Source: Marinobacter fuscus
GTDB taxonomy: Bacteria; Pseudomonadota; Gammaproteobacteria; Pseudomonadales; Oleiphilaceae
Assembly (NCBI RefSeq): GCF_003007675.1
Contig: NZ_PXNP01000103.1
Location: forward strand, 62,001 to 126,000
DNA: 64,000 bases
Direction: 5' to 3'
Shown: positions 63,272 to 64,000 of the stretch, piece by piece
Layout: every line of letters begins with the position of its first letter
Numbering within the stretch: the stretch's first letter is position 1
Notes under the pieces: model-generated
What the model was told of the DNA's origin: nothing
What the model saw: the letters and a program-made list of their open reading frames with translations, nothing else
Databases searched by the model: none
Made by a program: the position numbers and the translations under genes

Positions 63272-64000
63272 TCAGAACCACATAAGGCGTAACAAAATCA
63301 GCACCACCATAGTCAGGGTCAGCCACTTCACCCACAGGGCGCCCCGGGCACTGAGGTTGACCCGCACCGCCACAAACGCACCGGCGATATTGCCCAGCGC
63401 CAGGGTCAGCCCCATCACCCAGCGTACTTGTCCGTTCAGCGCAAACACCAGCAGTGCCGGCAGGGTATACAGCAGAATGACGGCTACTTTGAACACGTTA
63501 ACCTGGGGCAAATCAATCTTGAGCATACGGTAAAGCACCACCAGAAACAGCGCACCCACCCCCACCTGGATGAAGCCTCCGTACAGGCCAATCAGGAACA
63601 TGGCACCGTAAATTACCGGGCCGAGCCGTTCTGTGGTCAACGGCCGGGTATCCAGGGACGGCTGCGGCAGCAACATGAATACCGACACCCCGAGCATGGC
63701 CGCCACCAGAACAGCCTCGAACACCGCATCCGGCACCCGGATCGCCAGCCAGGCTCCTATCAGCGAGCCCAAAACCGCAGGCACCGCGAGATGCAGACTG
63801 ACCTTCAGATTGCCCTGCCCCATCCGACGAAACCCGCTCACCGCGGTCACGCTTTGCAGGGTGATCGCCACCCGGTTGGTACCATTGGCGACCTGGGGCG
63901 GCAACCCCAGAAACATCAGCAGTGGCAGCGTCAGCATCGAGCCACCGGCGGACAACACATTGATAAACCCGGCAACACCGCCGATCGCCAGCAGTGCTGC
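63272..64000 (-). CDS. TSUP (TauE/SafE) family permease, N-terminal part outside window
   Basis: Integral membrane protein with about seven visible helices and the family motifs GGVAGFINVLSAGGSMLTLPLL and GLYGGFIQVGVGALFLVVLYR, the paired repeats of the sulfite/sulfonate exporter family (PF01925). The frame is open to the window edge; the true start is beyond it. Substrates of this family include sulfite, sulfoacetate and other organic anions, and none can be assigned here. Confidence 0.88.
   Translation of the reverse strand, partial: AALLAIGGVAGFINVLSAGGSMLTLPLLMFLGLPPQVANGTNRVAITLQSVTAVSGFRRMGQGNLKVSLHLAVPAVLGSLIGAWLAIRVPDAVFEAVLVAAMLGVSVFMLLPQPSLDTRPLTTERLGPVIYGAMFLIGLYGGFIQVGVGALFLVVLYRMLKIDLPQVNVFKVAVILLYTLPALLVFALNGQVRWVMGLTLALGNIAGAFVAVRVNLSARGALWVKWLTLTMVVLILLRLMWF

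Overview
The window is chromosomal DNA from a gammaproteobacterium. Gene order and protein character point to the Marinobacter / Pseudomonas-related branch, and Marinobacter or a close relative is my best guess. The evidence is rsxE-nth, the rpoS-nlpD-pcm-surE-truD-ispF-ispD-ftsB-eno-kdsA-pyrG-tilS-accA-dnaE run, a tRNA(Pro-Arg-His-Leu)-tig-clpP-clpX-lon-hupB-ppiD run, glcB, and fpr divergent from a LysR regulator. Almost every base is coding, base composition is even, and there is no prophage, CRISPR array or intact insertion sequence.

Layout. 1-1.1 kb: end of rsxE (Rnf/Rsx electron transport) and nth. 1.1-19.97 kb, all minus strand: a chalcone-isomerase-like periplasmic protein, the stress sigma factor rpoS with nlpD, a DUF368 (PopT-type) lipid carrier translocase, pcm, surE, truD, the MEP genes ispF/ispD, ftsB, eno, kdsA, pyrG, tilS, accA, dnaE and a thioredoxin-like lipoprotein. 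20-23.2 kb, plus: arsC-like, wrbA-like, DUF2069 and an orphan GspE/PulE ATPase. 23.2-27.1 kb, minus: DUF3080 lipoprotein with the methionine-salvage genes mtnC-mtnD-mtnB, a tiny repeat lipoprotein and an Smr protein.

27.3-38.7 kb, plus: the most distinctive block. A cNMP-binding/CBS/DUF294 nucleotidyltransferase protein and a DnaQ-like exonuclease are followed by a two-subunit sodium:solute (acetate-type) symporter, a small membrane protein, a 1172-residue transporter-fused hybrid histidine kinase (CrbS/MxtR type), a REC-TPR response regulator and a small soluble histidine kinase. The last three overlap by ATGA junctions. This looks like a carboxylate uptake and sensing module with its own phosphorelay and a nucleotidyltransferase/exonuclease pair of unknown role.

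38.75-39.22 kb holds what I read as the 5' part (domains I-III) of a group IIC intron on the minus strand. It lies immediately behind the ppiD terminator and has lost its reverse transcriptase and 3' domains. 39.2-47.8 kb, minus: ppiD-like chaperone, hupB, lon, clpX, clpP, tig. 48.0-48.55 kb: four tRNA genes behind a strong promoter with a GC-rich discriminator. 48.8-56.5 kb: folD (+), glcB, cysS, glnS (-), then ppiB-lpxH (+). 56.5-60.4 kb: an unrecognised lipoprotein, a hotdog thioesterase, fpr, the divergent LysR gene and miaE. 60.6-63.2 kb: acnB. The window ends inside a TSUP-family permease.

Three non-coding palindromic elements sit in intergenic gaps (near ispD, upstream of eno, upstream of acnB). 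They look like MITE/REP-type dispersed repeats. Starts were moved from the longest open frame where family length, Shine-Dalgarno position or overlap argued for it (truD, ispF, ispD, mtnB, folD, glcB, cysS, glnS, fpr, miaE, acnB, the 56.5 kb lipoprotein).
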